Positions 1-7,627 of a DNA stretch of 64,000 nt are shown here, piece by piece. Origin of the DNA: Thiobacillus sp. 0-1251 (GTDB taxonomy: Bacteria > Pseudomonadota > Gammaproteobacteria > Burkholderiales > Thiobacillaceae); NCBI GenBank assembly GCA_001899305.1, contig MKWL01000001.1, positions 310,001 through 374,000 of the forward strand, given 5' to 3'. The translations under genes were made by a program, and so were the position numbers. Under the pieces are notes generated by a model. The model saw only the letters and a list, made by a program, of their open reading frames with translations, searched no databases and was not told the DNA's origin. Numbering within the stretch: the stretch's first letter is position 1; every line of letters starts with the position of its first letter.

Positions 1-518
1 AGGCCGACGCTCTCCGCCCGTTTGTACAGGTGGATCAACAGCATGGCGATGCGTTCCGCCGCCGACCGCCGGCCTACCGACAGCAGGTTCTCGTCGACGA
101 TCAATTCCTCGTGCGCGCACAGCCAGGTGATGTCGAATCCCAGTCCAGGGTGGCTGCGGTAAATGTCCCAGAGGCGCTCATTCGGAAAGGCGCACAGGGA
201 GACGTCGGTCAAGGCCTCGACGCCGTGCGGCGAGGCCTGCCCCAGCTGATGCTGCAGGCCGATGAAGTCGCCCGGCAGAAGAAAATTGAAAATCTGGCGC
301 CGACCGTCGCTCAACGTGCGATAACGGAAGGCCCAGCCCGACAGCAGCGTATAGAGCGTGCTGCTGGCATCGCCTTCGCGCACGATTCCTTGGCCGGCCT
401 GTACCGGTATCTGGCGTTGCTTGATCGCCTGGATAAACTCGATCTCCGCTTCGCTATTGGCGGAAAAGGCGCCGGTTTTGCGCAAAGGACAGGCACTGCA
501 AGGGGTGAGCTGATTCAT
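1..518 (-). CDS. Crp/Fnr-family transcription regulator, 3' part missing (window edge)
   Basis: Reading leftward from the ATG at 516-518, the frame stays open to base 1 and gives 172+ residues. The visible part is the sensor beta-roll of the Crp/Fnr family (PGDFIGL near residues 82-88) and the start of the dimer helix; the helix-turn-helix would lie beyond the edge. Cysteines 7, 10 and 109 match E. coli FNR Cys20, Cys23 and Cys122 in spacing (3 and 102 residues), but the position of Cys29 is Gly16. An oxygen- or redox-sensing Fe-S cluster with a substituted fourth ligand is possible but unproven. It diverges from the BLUF gene across a 58-base gap, so the two may share control. Confidence 0.85.
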   Translation of the reverse strand, partial: MNQLTPCSACPLRKTGAFSANSEAEIEFIQAIKQRQIPVQAGQGIVREGDASSTLYTLLSGWAFRYRTLSDGRRQIFNFLLPGDFIGLQHQLGQASPHGVEALTDVSLCAFPNERLWDIYRSHPGLGFDITWLCAHEELIVDENLLSVGRRSAAERIAMLLIHLYKRAESVG

Positions 519-576
519 CAATCGATACCGGTAAACAGGCCGCAGGAATCGTAAGGGATTTCGCGTAACGACAAGT

Positions 577-1056
577 ATGTCTTTTCACATTGTTGCCACC
601 CCGGCCATCGATTATGTTGCACTTCCGCTACCGGAAACCCATCGCATGCCGAATGCCTATCAGTTGATCTATCTGAGTCGCCTGGCCGAGGCAGCCTCGC
701 CTGCTTGCGTGGCCGAAATCGTACGGGTGGCGCGCCAGCGCAATCTGGCTTTCCACATCAACAGCCTGCTTGTATTCGATGGCTGGCGATTTTGCCAAAC
801 GCTCGAGGGCGAGTACGCAGTGGTATGCGACCTGGCCGATCGCATTCGCCGGGATGAACGGCATACCGGCTTCCGGGTGCTGCATCAGGCGGAATCGTCG
901 GCAGAGAATCTGTTTGGCCGGAGCAGTCTCGACTATGCCTTGAGCTATGACGATAGCTTGGGCGGTCTCGAGGCTGTACGTGGCCCGGAAACGCTTGTCC
1001 TGCTCTCCGGACTGTTGCCCAGGCTGGATCGGGAGCCGGCCCGTCCCGATCTGTGA
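577..1056 (+). CDS. BLUF-domain blue-light sensor protein
   Basis: A 159-residue protein that is essentially one BLUF (FAD-binding, blue-light) domain spanning about residues 27-120. The flavin-contacting residues are present with the spacing of AppA Tyr21/Asn45/Gln63: Tyr32, Asn56 and Gln74 (in FCQTLEG). There is no fused output domain, so it belongs to the short BLUF class that signals through a protein partner. The ATG at 577 is used; the ATG at 646 (MPNAYQLIYLS) starts just before the domain and is equally plausible, since neither has a strong ribosome site. Divergent from the Crp/Fnr-type regulator, its most obvious candidate partner by position. Confidence 0.88.
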   Translation: MSFHIVATPAIDYVALPLPETHRMPNAYQLIYLSRLAEAASPACVAEIVRVARQRNLAFHINSLLVFDGWRFCQTLEGEYAVVCDLADRIRRDERHTGFRVLHQAESSAENLFGRSSLDYALSYDDSLGGLEAVRGPETLVLLSGLLPRLDREPARPDL

Positions 1057-1243
1057 ATTGCTGCCGTTACTTTTTCGGCTGATTCCTACGCGGGCCTGCA
1101 ACCGCTTCCGACTGTAGCCTCCCCGCCGCTCATCCACACTGCCCCTACAGGCTCGGATCCACTCCCTTCCGCTTCAGGTGCGCGAGCCAGGGTCTGTCAT
1201 GCCGGGCATCCGCCGGGCATGTATTTCGAACAGGAGAAATGTC

Positions 1244-1555
1244 ATGAAACCCAATACGAGCAAATCCGGAATTCAGGGCGAGGGCAATTACGACTCCGCC
1301 AAGAAATACGACGAAGAAACGCGTGCCTTTGCCGAGTCCGGCAAGGTCGAGCAGGCGGCGAGAGCTGCCGCCCCGCGCAATGCACAGGAGCAGGAGGACA
1401 TGCAGCGGGCCGAGCGCGAAGGACGATCGCATGCCAAGGGCGACCCGAAAGGTGAGCGAGGCGAGGAGCCCGGCCGTCCCAAGCCGACAAAAGAAGCGCC
1501 GGGCAAGCATCCCGATGGCCGCAACCCCATTCCGGAAAAAGTGCCCGGACGCTGA
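1244..1555 (+). CDS. Small hydrophilic protein of unknown function
   Basis: 103 residues, rich in Glu, Lys, Arg, Gly and Pro, with no signal peptide or membrane segment, beginning MKPNTSKSGIQGEGNYDSAKKY. The N-terminal GEGNYDSAKKYDEE pattern followed by an Ala/Arg-rich helix and a disordered Pro/Gly/Lys tail resembles small stress-associated proteins of Proteobacteria, but no enzymatic motif is visible. Start chosen at the ATG behind AGGAG (1232-1236). It opens a row of small stress-type genes on the same strand; the function is not known to me. Confidence 0.7.
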   Translation: MKPNTSKSGIQGEGNYDSAKKYDEETRAFAESGKVEQAARAAAPRNAQEQEDMQRAEREGRSHAKGDPKGERGEEPGRPKPTKEAPGKHPDGRNPIPEKVPGR

Positions 1556-1604
1556 GTCCGCCCACCTGTCACGCCAATTCAACCAATCGAATCAGGAGAT
1601 ACCC

Positions 1605-1967
1605 ATGAATATGTTTGCATCAAGCCCCATCCTCTCATCCAGCACCATTTCGGGCGACAAGGTCGTCAACCGCCAAGGCGAAGATCTGGGCGACATCAAG
1701 GATCTGATGATCGATGTCGAGAACGGTCGCGTCGCGTATGCGGTTCTGGAATTCGGCGGTTTCCTCGGTTTGGGCAGCAAGTTGTTTGCCGTTCCCCTTT
1801 CCGCGATGGAACTCGACCCGGGAAACCATCGCTTCATCTTCGATCAGAGCAAGGAAACGCTGAAAAACGCGCCCGGGTTCGACAAGGACGACTGGCCGAA
1901 TTTTTCCGATCGCGATTGGGGTACGAATGTCCATGCGCATTATGGCGTCCGCCCCTATTGGGAGTAA
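1605..1967 (+). CDS. PRC-barrel domain protein
   Basis: 120 residues. Residues about 12-85 form a PRC-barrel (the fold of RimM and photosynthetic reaction-centre H subunit): strand pattern DKVVNRQGEDLGDIKDLMID, then AYAVLEFGGFLGLGSKLFAVP. The tail (DWPNFSDRDWG) is typical of stand-alone PRC proteins that sit in stress-gene clusters. No signal peptide, so cytoplasmic or peripheral. Start is the ATG behind AGGAG at 1593-1597. The family is thought to act as a protein or ligand adapter; no specific partner can be read from the sequence. Confidence 0.88.
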   Translation: MNMFASSPILSSSTISGDKVVNRQGEDLGDIKDLMIDVENGRVAYAVLEFGGFLGLGSKLFAVPLSAMELDPGNHRFIFDQSKETLKNAPGFDKDDWPNFSDRDWGTNVHAHYGVRPYWE

Positions 1968-2064
1968 TGGGCTTCCGTCCTCGCCTGTATGGAGCGGGAC
2001 GGCGTCTTTACTATCCACCCGGCGGGATTGCCCGCAGGATTTTCGGCTTATTCAAGGAGTTCCC

Positions 2065-2292
2065 GTGAACAGTTCAACACACTGGGGCGTCTGCATGTCC
2101 TGCAAATGGTGGCAGATCGAACCGAGCGCCCATGTGGAGAATGCAACCCATGGCCTATGTATCGACGCAACACTCCAGCCTTATACGTTGCGCGTATCGG
2201 GCCGCAGCGGATGCACCCGATATGCGCAGGGCGAGCCGGCACGAGCCCAAGGATCCGGTGCGTGTCCGCCCACCGCCGAGCCGGTTCGTTGA
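2065..2292 (+). CDS. Small cysteine-containing protein, probable metal-binding, GTG start
   Basis: 75 residues from a GTG with a good AAGGAG at 2054-2059; no ATG is as well placed. The segment CMSCKWWQIEP gives a C-x2-C knuckle, with further Cys in GLCID and SGCTRY, so C-x2-C...C...C could hold zinc or a cluster. The body looks like a compact folded domain ending in a Pro/Ala tail. I do not recognise a named family. Lies between the PRC-barrel gene and the next small gene on the same strand. Confidence 0.6.
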   Translation: MNSSTHWGVCMSCKWWQIEPSAHVENATHGLCIDATLQPYTLRVSGRSGCTRYAQGEPARAQGSGACPPTAEPVR

Positions 2293-2372
2293 CGTACGCG
2301 CGGGCCATCGTCCCTTCCGGTCACCCGGAGAGGGGGACGTTAAAGCGTGATCACGCTGAGGAAGGAAACCTC

Positions 2373-2693
2373 ATGCCAAGAGGAAGCAAATCGAAGTACA
2401 CCGACAAGCAGAAACGCCAAGCTGAGCACATCGAAGACAGCTATCGCGAACGCGGTGTCCCGCAGGACGAAGCCGAAGCGCGTGCCTGGGCCACCGTCAA
2501 CAAAATGACGGGAGGGGGCAAGAAAAGCGGTTCGGGGCGAGGCAAGGAGGTCGATCCGTCGCCGGCCAGAACGGGCGGCAAAAAGGGCGGCGCCGCCACG
2601 GCCGGGCGCAGCGCGGCGGAACGCAGCGCATCGGCGAAGAAGGCTGCAGAAACACGCACCCGCCATGCCGCCGCCCGCAAGACAGCGACCTGA
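2373..2693 (+). CDS. Small basic protein of the so-called plasmid-stabilisation type
   Basis: 106 residues starting MPRGSKSKYTDKQKRQAEHI, behind GGAAGGAA. The N-terminal half (KYTDKQKRQAEHIEDSYRERGVP and following) is the conserved core of small proteins often auto-labelled plasmid stabilisation protein; these are chromosomal in many Proteobacteria and the name says little about function. The second half is low-complexity Gly/Lys/Ala/Arg, probably disordered and possibly nucleic-acid binding. No toxin-antitoxin partner is adjacent, so the annotation as a stability factor is not supported here. Confidence 0.75.
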   Translation: MPRGSKSKYTDKQKRQAEHIEDSYRERGVPQDEAEARAWATVNKMTGGGKKSGSGRGKEVDPSPARTGGKKGGAATAGRSAAERSASAKKAAETRTRHAAARKTAT

Positions 2694-2962
2694 AGCTGGT
2701 TGAAGGGGCGGCGTGACGCTGCCCTCGCTTACAACGCCTCCACCCGTTGGAAAAAGGCATTCAGTCCCGGTCAGTGCGGACCTACTTCGTCGCGCAAGGG
2801 CGCTTACAGTTTTCTCGGCCGTGTCGGATACCGCCTTCCCCGCGCAGCGCCTAACGTTGACATACCGAATCGTGCGTGACGCCGACGGCGCAAGTTTGTG
2901 CCCGGGGTGTGCACGTTCGATTGGGTCATGTTCAAGCCCATTTATTATTGAAGGAGATTTCC

Positions 2963-3520
2963 ATGAAGCTCAGTCCCGCAATTTTCCTGGCGCTCGGTTT
3001 TGCCGTTTCTGGGGCCGCCCCTTTGTACGCCGCCGATTCGAGCGGCCACTCACAGAGTCCGTCCAGCACCTCCCCCGGCATGACCGACGGGGCACAAAAA
3101 AACTACCAGGATGCCCTGGATAACTGCAACAAAAAGACCGGTGCGTCCAAGTCCAACTGCATGAAAAAGGCAGCGGAGGAAAAATGCAAGGACATGACCG
3201 GCAAGGCCAAGTCGACGTGCATGAAGAATGCGACGAGCTCACATCCCGGGTCGTCTGGCAATGCCTCAGGCATGAAACGCCATCAGGACGGCCGTGCGAC
3301 CGACATGCCGGGCGGTGCGCCCATGGAAGGCCCCGCCGGTGGTTCATCCGGACAGCCTGGCTCGCAAATGAGTACGCCTGGTGGTTCGCCATACGGTTCT
3401 CCCACCGGTTCGCCGAGTGGTTCCTCCAGTGGTTCCCCGAGTGGTTCCACCAGTGGTTCCACCAGTGGTTCCACCAGTGGTTCCACCAGTGGTTCCACCA
3501 GTGGTTCCGGTTCGTATTAA
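2963..3520 (+). CDS. Secreted protein with two C-x10-C motifs and a Gly/Ser/Thr repeat tail
   Basis: 185 residues. Signal peptide about residues 1-24 (cleavage near YAA-DSS). Residues about 50-90 hold two copies of a C-x3-[ST]-G-x-[AS]-K-x2-C unit (NCNKKTGASKSNC and KCKDMTGKAKSTC). The C-terminal 60 residues are low-complexity Gly/Ser/Thr/Pro, encoded by a 12-bp tandem repeat. Start is the ATG behind AAGGAG. Probably periplasmic or surface-exposed and partly disordered. The next gene carries the same Cys unit, so the pair are likely related. No known function recognised. Confidence 0.78.
   Translation: MKLSPAIFLALGFAVSGAAPLYAADSSGHSQSPSSTSPGMTDGAQKNYQDALDNCNKKTGASKSNCMKKAAEEKCKDMTGKAKSTCMKNATSSHPGSSGNASGMKRHQDGRATDMPGGAPMEGPAGGSSGQPGSQMSTPGGSPYGSPTGSPSGSSSGSPSGSTSGSTSGSTSGSTSGSTSGSGSY
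3407..3502 (+). repeat. 12-bp tandem repeat (GGTTCCACCAGT) inside the secreted-protein gene
   Basis: Eight consecutive 12-bp units: three slightly varied copies (3407-3442), then five perfect GGTTCCACCAGT copies (3443-3502). Each unit encodes Gly-Ser-Thr-Ser, so copy-number change keeps the frame and only alters the length of the tail. Confidence 0.95.
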
Positions 3521-3797
3521 CGATAAAACTAGTTAGCCAGCGTACGCAGGTCGTGGCGCCGTATATCGCATGCGCCACGGCCTTGCCCTGCCTGTGCCCA
3601 CCTCTGCAGGGCGTGGGCAAGGGCGTCAGTATCGGCCTACATCGTCGAGAACGAAAACTGACAATTTTCTCGGCGAATGCGGATGGTGAGCATTCAGCGT
3701 GAACCCTAGAGTGCTGCTTATGCCGAGCCAGCCGACAGGCTGTCTGCCACCGAATGGCCCGGCCTGTTCACCAACCGATCCAATGAAGGAGTCTGAA

Positions 3798-4190
3798 ATG
3801 AAATTACGTAACGCGATGTTCATTGCCCTGGGGCTCTCCATCATGGCCCCGCTGTATGCCGCCGACATGAAGGATGTCATGGAGGATCGAGCCGAGGCCC
3901 GTCACGATGCCGCCAAGGATCAGGCCGAAAGGAATTACGACGTGGCCAAGGACAATTGCAAAAAAATGTCCGGCAATGCGAAGGACGTCTGCATGAAGGA
4001 TGCGAAGGCCGCCTACGTCGGCGCGAAGGCCCAGGCCAAGGCGAATGAGAAAGCGACCAAGAGTCAGGCCGAGGCCAACGAAGACAAGATGAAAGCCGAT
4101 TACAAGGCTGCCAAGGAGCGTTGCGACAGCCTGTCGGGCAGCGCCAAGGATGCCTGCGTCAGCGAGGCGAAAATGAAATACATGCAGTAG
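3798..4190 (+). CDS. Secreted helical Ala/Lys-rich protein with two C-x10-C motifs
   Basis: 130 residues with a signal peptide (about 1-22, cleavage YAA-DMK). The mature part is strongly charged and alpha-helical (Ala, Lys, Glu, Asp), with heptad-like spacing. Two copies of the cysteine unit of the preceding gene occur: NCKKMSGNAKDVC and RCDSLSGSAKDAC, each C-x10-C and about 50 residues apart. Likely periplasmic, with disulfide-closed loops. Start ATG at 3798 behind AAGGA. Paralogous in design to the neighbour at 2963-3520 but without its Gly/Ser tail; function unknown. Confidence 0.8.
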   Translation: MKLRNAMFIALGLSIMAPLYAADMKDVMEDRAEARHDAAKDQAERNYDVAKDNCKKMSGNAKDVCMKDAKAAYVGAKAQAKANEKATKSQAEANEDKMKADYKAAKERCDSLSGSAKDACVSEAKMKYMQ

Positions 4191-4323
4191 CAGGTGGACT
4201 CCCGATGCACCGTTCCGGCGGTGCACGCCAATGGGTTGGGCGCCGTACCCCTGCCAAACGGCTTCCCGATCCCCGCCCGCTGTCTCGTGCGGACGAATCC
4301 AGATTGCCTAGAGGAGAGAGTCC

Positions 4324-6435
4324 ATGGCCAAGCCGAAGCATACGTCCCAAACACCTGCGAAAAGTAGCATCTCCAGCCGTTCCTTTGAGCACGCGGGCAA
4401 CGGGGGTGAACTGCATCAGATGACCGACCAGCGCGATCATACGCTCACGACCAACCAGGGCGTGGCAATTGCGGACGATCAGAATTCGCTTACTGCCGGC
4501 GAACGTGGGCCTACGCTGCTCGAGGATTTTGTCCTTCGCGAGAAGATCACGCACTTCGACCATGAGCGCATCCCCGAGCGGATCGTGCATGCGCGCGGCT
4601 CGGGCGCGCACGGCTATTTCCAGGCCTATCGCGATCTCGGCGATCTCACCTGCGCGGCATTTCTGTGCGACCCGGATGTGCAGACCCCTGTGTTTGCCCG
4701 TTTCTCCACAGTTGCCGGCGGGGCGGGGTCGGTCGACCTGCCGCGCGACGTGCGTGGGTTTGCCGTCAAGTTCTACACGCAGGAAGGCAATTTCGATCTG
4801 GTGGGCAACAACATCCCGGTGTTCTTCATCCAGGATGCGATGAAATTTCCCGATCTGATTCACGCCGCCAAAATGGAACCGGACCGGGGCTATCCCCAGG
4901 CCGCGACTGCCCACGACACCTTCTGGGACTTCGTTTCGCTCATGCCCGAGAGCATGCACATGATTCTATGGGCCATGTCCGATCGGGCGATCCCGCGTTC
5001 GCTGCGCATGATGGAGGGGTTCGGGATCCATACCTTTCGCTTTGTCAACGCGAAGGGGAAGTCGACTTTCGTCAAGTTCCACTGGCGTCCCCGCATCGGT
5101 TCGGCTTCCGTCCTGTGGGACGAAGCCGTGAAAATTTGCGGCGCGGACCCGGATTTTCACCGGCGTGACCTGTACGAGGCGATCGAGCGTGGCGATTTCC
5201 CGGAATGGGAGCTGTCCGTACAGGCATTCGACGAGGCCACCGCCGAGTCCTTGCCCTTCGACGTGCTGGATCCGACCAAGCTGATACCGGAAGAAAGCAT
5301 TCCGCTGCAGCCGATCGGAAAGATGGTTCTGAACCGCAACCCCGACAATTTTTTCGCCGAGACCGAGCAGGTCGCCTTCCATCCGGGGCATATTGTTCCG
5401 GGTATCGATTTCAGCGACGACCCCCTGCTGCAGGGCCGGCTGTTTTCCTATCTCGACACCCAGCTGTCGCGGCTTGGCGGTCCCAATTTCCATCAGCTGC
5501 CGATCAATCGGCCGCGCTGTCCGATGCACAATTTCCAGCGCGATGCCGTCATGCAGACGGATGTTCCCCACGGACGGGTGAACTACGAGCCGAACAGCCT
5601 GGCGCCCGAATCGCCGAAAGAAAATCCGGCGGCCGGATTCGACACGCATCCTGCCACGCAAAGCGGCGACAAGCTGCGTGTGCGTCCGGAGACCTTCAAG
5701 GACCATTACAGCCAGGCGCGCCTGTTCTATCGGTCGATGACAGCGCCGGAACAGGACCATATCGTCTGCGCCTTCACCTTCGAACTCGGTAAGGTGGAAA
5801 CCGTCGCAGTACGGTGCCGGATACTCGGCCATCTCCGCCATGTCGATCCGGAACTGTGCGACAGGGTGGCGCGTGCGCTGGGCATGGAAGGCCAGGCCGA
5901 CACGATTGCTCCGGCTGCAACCCCCATCGATCTGAGTCTTTCCCCGACGCTCAGCCTGTTGGCGAAGGCCAAGCCCACGCTGGAGGGCCGGAAGATCGGC
6001 GTTCTGGTCAGCGAGGGCTACGACCCCACCATTCTGGATGCCCTGCTGACCGCGGCCGAGACCGAAGGTGCGGTGCTGGAAGTGATCGGCCTGCATGTGG
6101 GTCCAATCCCATCCAGCACCGGCGAGACGCTCACCCCGCACCATGCCGTGGCAGCCGCTCCCTCGGTCCTGTTCGACACGGTCGTGCTGGCGATTTCAGG
6201 GACGGCCGTCGATGCCATGAAGCAGAAGGCGGCAGTGATGAATTTCATCCTCGATGCCTATGCGCATCTGAAAATCATCGGGTACACACCCGATGCGATG
6301 CCGCTTCTGGATCGGGCAGAGGTCGCGATCGACGACGGCGTCGTGAAGATGGATGCGCGCGAAGGCGTGGCTTCCTATATCGACGCCGCCAAATACGGGC
6401 GCGTCTGGTCGCGCGCCGTGCTTATCCAGGCATAA
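4324..6435 (+). CDS. katE: Catalase HPII, large-subunit monofunctional catalase
   Basis: 703 residues, the length class of HPII. It removes hydrogen peroxide using haem in the cytoplasm. Catalytic His89, Asn162 and haem-ligand Tyr376 have exactly the spacing of E. coli HPII His128/Asn201/Tyr415, and His353 matches HPII His392, which forms the His-Tyr crosslink there. The C-terminal part (from about residue 555) is the class I glutamine-amidotransferase-like domain typical of large catalases. The N-terminal extension is shorter than in HPII. Start ATG follows GAGGAGAG. Followed after 45 bases by Fe-SOD, giving an oxidative-defence pair. Confidence 0.96.
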   Translation: MAKPKHTSQTPAKSSISSRSFEHAGNGGELHQMTDQRDHTLTTNQGVAIADDQNSLTAGERGPTLLEDFVLREKITHFDHERIPERIVHARGSGAHGYFQAYRDLGDLTCAAFLCDPDVQTPVFARFSTVAGGAGSVDLPRDVRGFAVKFYTQEGNFDLVGNNIPVFFIQDAMKFPDLIHAAKMEPDRGYPQAATAHDTFWDFVSLMPESMHMILWAMSDRAIPRSLRMMEGFGIHTFRFVNAKGKSTFVKFHWRPRIGSASVLWDEAVKICGADPDFHRRDLYEAIERGDFPEWELSVQAFDEATAESLPFDVLDPTKLIPEESIPLQPIGKMVLNRNPDNFFAETEQVAFHPGHIVPGIDFSDDPLLQGRLFSYLDTQLSRLGGPNFHQLPINRPRCPMHNFQRDAVMQTDVPHGRVNYEPNSLAPESPKENPAAGFDTHPATQSGDKLRVRPETFKDHYSQARLFYRSMTAPEQDHIVCAFTFELGKVETVAVRCRILGHLRHVDPELCDRVARALGMEGQADTIAPAATPIDLSLSPTLSLLAKAKPTLEGRKIGVLVSEGYDPTILDALLTAAETEGAVLEVIGLHVGPIPSSTGETLTPHHAVAAAPSVLFDTVVLAISGTAVDAMKQKAAVMNFILDAYAHLKIIGYTPDAMPLLDRAEVAIDDGVVKMDAREGVASYIDAAKYGRVWSRAVLIQA

Positions 6436-6480
6436 CGCCGGAACGGCCCATTTAACTCAATCCTTGAACGGAGCCCTTGT

Positions 6481-7155
6481 ATGAATCTACCGCAACACGA
6501 CTTTTCTTCCGTGGCCTCGGTGACAGCCGGCGGCATCAGTACGGCCATGCTCGAGAACATGAGTTTCCCCTACGAACTTCCAGCCTTGCCTTATGCCATG
6601 GATGCGTTGAGCCCGGTCATTTCCGAAAATACGCTCCGGTTCCACCATGGCAAGCATCATCAAACCTATATCGATGCCCTCAACAAGGCGATCGACGACA
6701 CCGAGTTTCAGGCCATGCCGATCAAGGCCATGATTCGGGCTGCCGGCGCGGGCGGGAAAACGGAGATTTTCAATAATGCGGCCCAGGCATGGAACCACGC
6801 GTTCTACTGGGACAGCCTCTGTGAAAAAGGAGGGGGCGATCCGCCGCCCATCCTCAAGCAGAGGATCGACGCGTCCTTCGGTTCGGTCGAGGCGTGCCGG
6901 CGGGAACTCGTGCATGCCGCCGTGACCCAGTTCGGAACCGGGTGGGCTTGGCTGGTGCTGGACGGTAAGAAAATCAGCGTGATGAAGACCGAGGATGCGG
7001 ACACGCCGCTGATGTCCGGCATGAAGCCTCTGCTCGCCATCGACGTATGGGAGCACGCGTATTACCTCGACTACCAGAACCGGCGCAAGGACCATGTGGC
7101 CGGGGTCGTCGACAAACTCATCAACTGGAAGTTCGCCGCCGACAATCTGGCCTGA
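6481..7155 (+). CDS. sodB: Superoxide dismutase, Fe type
   Basis: 224 residues; converts superoxide to peroxide and oxygen, feeding the catalase encoded just upstream. Metal ligands are His55 (FHHGKHH), His106 (AWNHAFYW), Asp188 and His192 (DVWEHAYYLDY). Gln102 in AAQAWNH is the iron-type active-site glutamine. There is a loop insertion near residues 80-95 (IKAMIRAAGAGGK). About 25 residues precede the usual start of the family (SFPYELPALPY), so translation may really begin at the ATG at 6547 or 6559; the first ATG has a GGAG about ten bases upstream. Confidence 0.94.
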   Translation: MNLPQHDFSSVASVTAGGISTAMLENMSFPYELPALPYAMDALSPVISENTLRFHHGKHHQTYIDALNKAIDDTEFQAMPIKAMIRAAGAGGKTEIFNNAAQAWNHAFYWDSLCEKGGGDPPPILKQRIDASFGSVEACRRELVHAAVTQFGTGWAWLVLDGKKISVMKTEDADTPLMSGMKPLLAIDVWEHAYYLDYQNRRKDHVAGVVDKLINWKFAADNLA

Positions 7156-7187
7156 AACGCGAACCCATTACACAAGGAAGGAATCCC

Positions 7188-7571
7188 ATGAACAACAGCG
7201 AAAGCATCACCCACGACGGAGAAATCCCGATCTACGATGCCGTCAGACACCTCACGCGGGATGAGGTCGAGAAAACCGTCCGGAAAAATGCCGCCACCCG
7301 CCAGTTCGACGTTACCGACGAACACTTGGACGTGATTAATTCCCTGATCGAACACTACAAACAGGATTGCAGATCGCGCGACTGTCTCGCCGCGCACGAA
7401 CACATGCGTTTTCTTGAAGAAGCATACGAATTCAAGGGAGGTGGCAAATATCTGTACCAGCTGTTCGATGCCGTACCGGACACGCGCGGTGTCCTCATGC
7501 CGATTCATGAGCTCGCAGGGTTGCCGACTCTTAGGCTGGAACAAGACAAGGGATTCGGAACGGCGTTCTGA
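7188..7571 (+). CDS. DsrC/TusE-superfamily protein lacking the C-terminal cysteines
   Basis: 127 residues. The core from about residue 42 (DVTDEHLDVINSLIEHY, then GGGKYLYQLF and ELAGLP) follows the DsrC/TusE pattern. In DsrC the tail carries two redox cysteines and in TusE one; here the tail (RLEQDKGFGTAF) has none, and the only Cys are internal (near residues 62 and 67). That matches the cysteine-less regulatory-type members (RspA) described in the family, so sulfur relay by the standard mechanism is unlikely. ATG at 7188 behind AAGGAAGGA. Placed directly after katE-sodB rather than with dsr genes. Confidence 0.75.
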   Translation: MNNSESITHDGEIPIYDAVRHLTRDEVEKTVRKNAATRQFDVTDEHLDVINSLIEHYKQDCRSRDCLAAHEHMRFLEEAYEFKGGGKYLYQLFDAVPDTRGVLMPIHELAGLPTLRLEQDKGFGTAF

Positions 7572-7627
7572 ACGGATACGCACCCATTGCCAGGTGCGCC
7601 GCTCAATGGAGCCGATCCGCTTGTCCG

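Noticed and set aside
511-520. TGAT...ATCA at the Crp/Fnr start as an FNR box
   Set aside because: Half-sites are two bases apart instead of four and lie inside the coding start.
2373-2693. Plasmid stabilisation label as evidence for plasmid or toxin-antitoxin content
   Set aside because: No partner gene or partition function; the family is a chromosomal small basic protein.
3283-3498. Long minus-strand frame with repeated Glu-Pro-Leu-Val units
   Set aside because: It is the antisense reading of the GGTTCCACCAGT tandem repeat; no ribosome site or signal, and the plus-strand frame has a signal peptide and good start.
3407-3502. Short direct repeats as a CRISPR array
   Set aside because: 12-bp contiguous units without unique spacers, translated in frame; no cas genes in the window.
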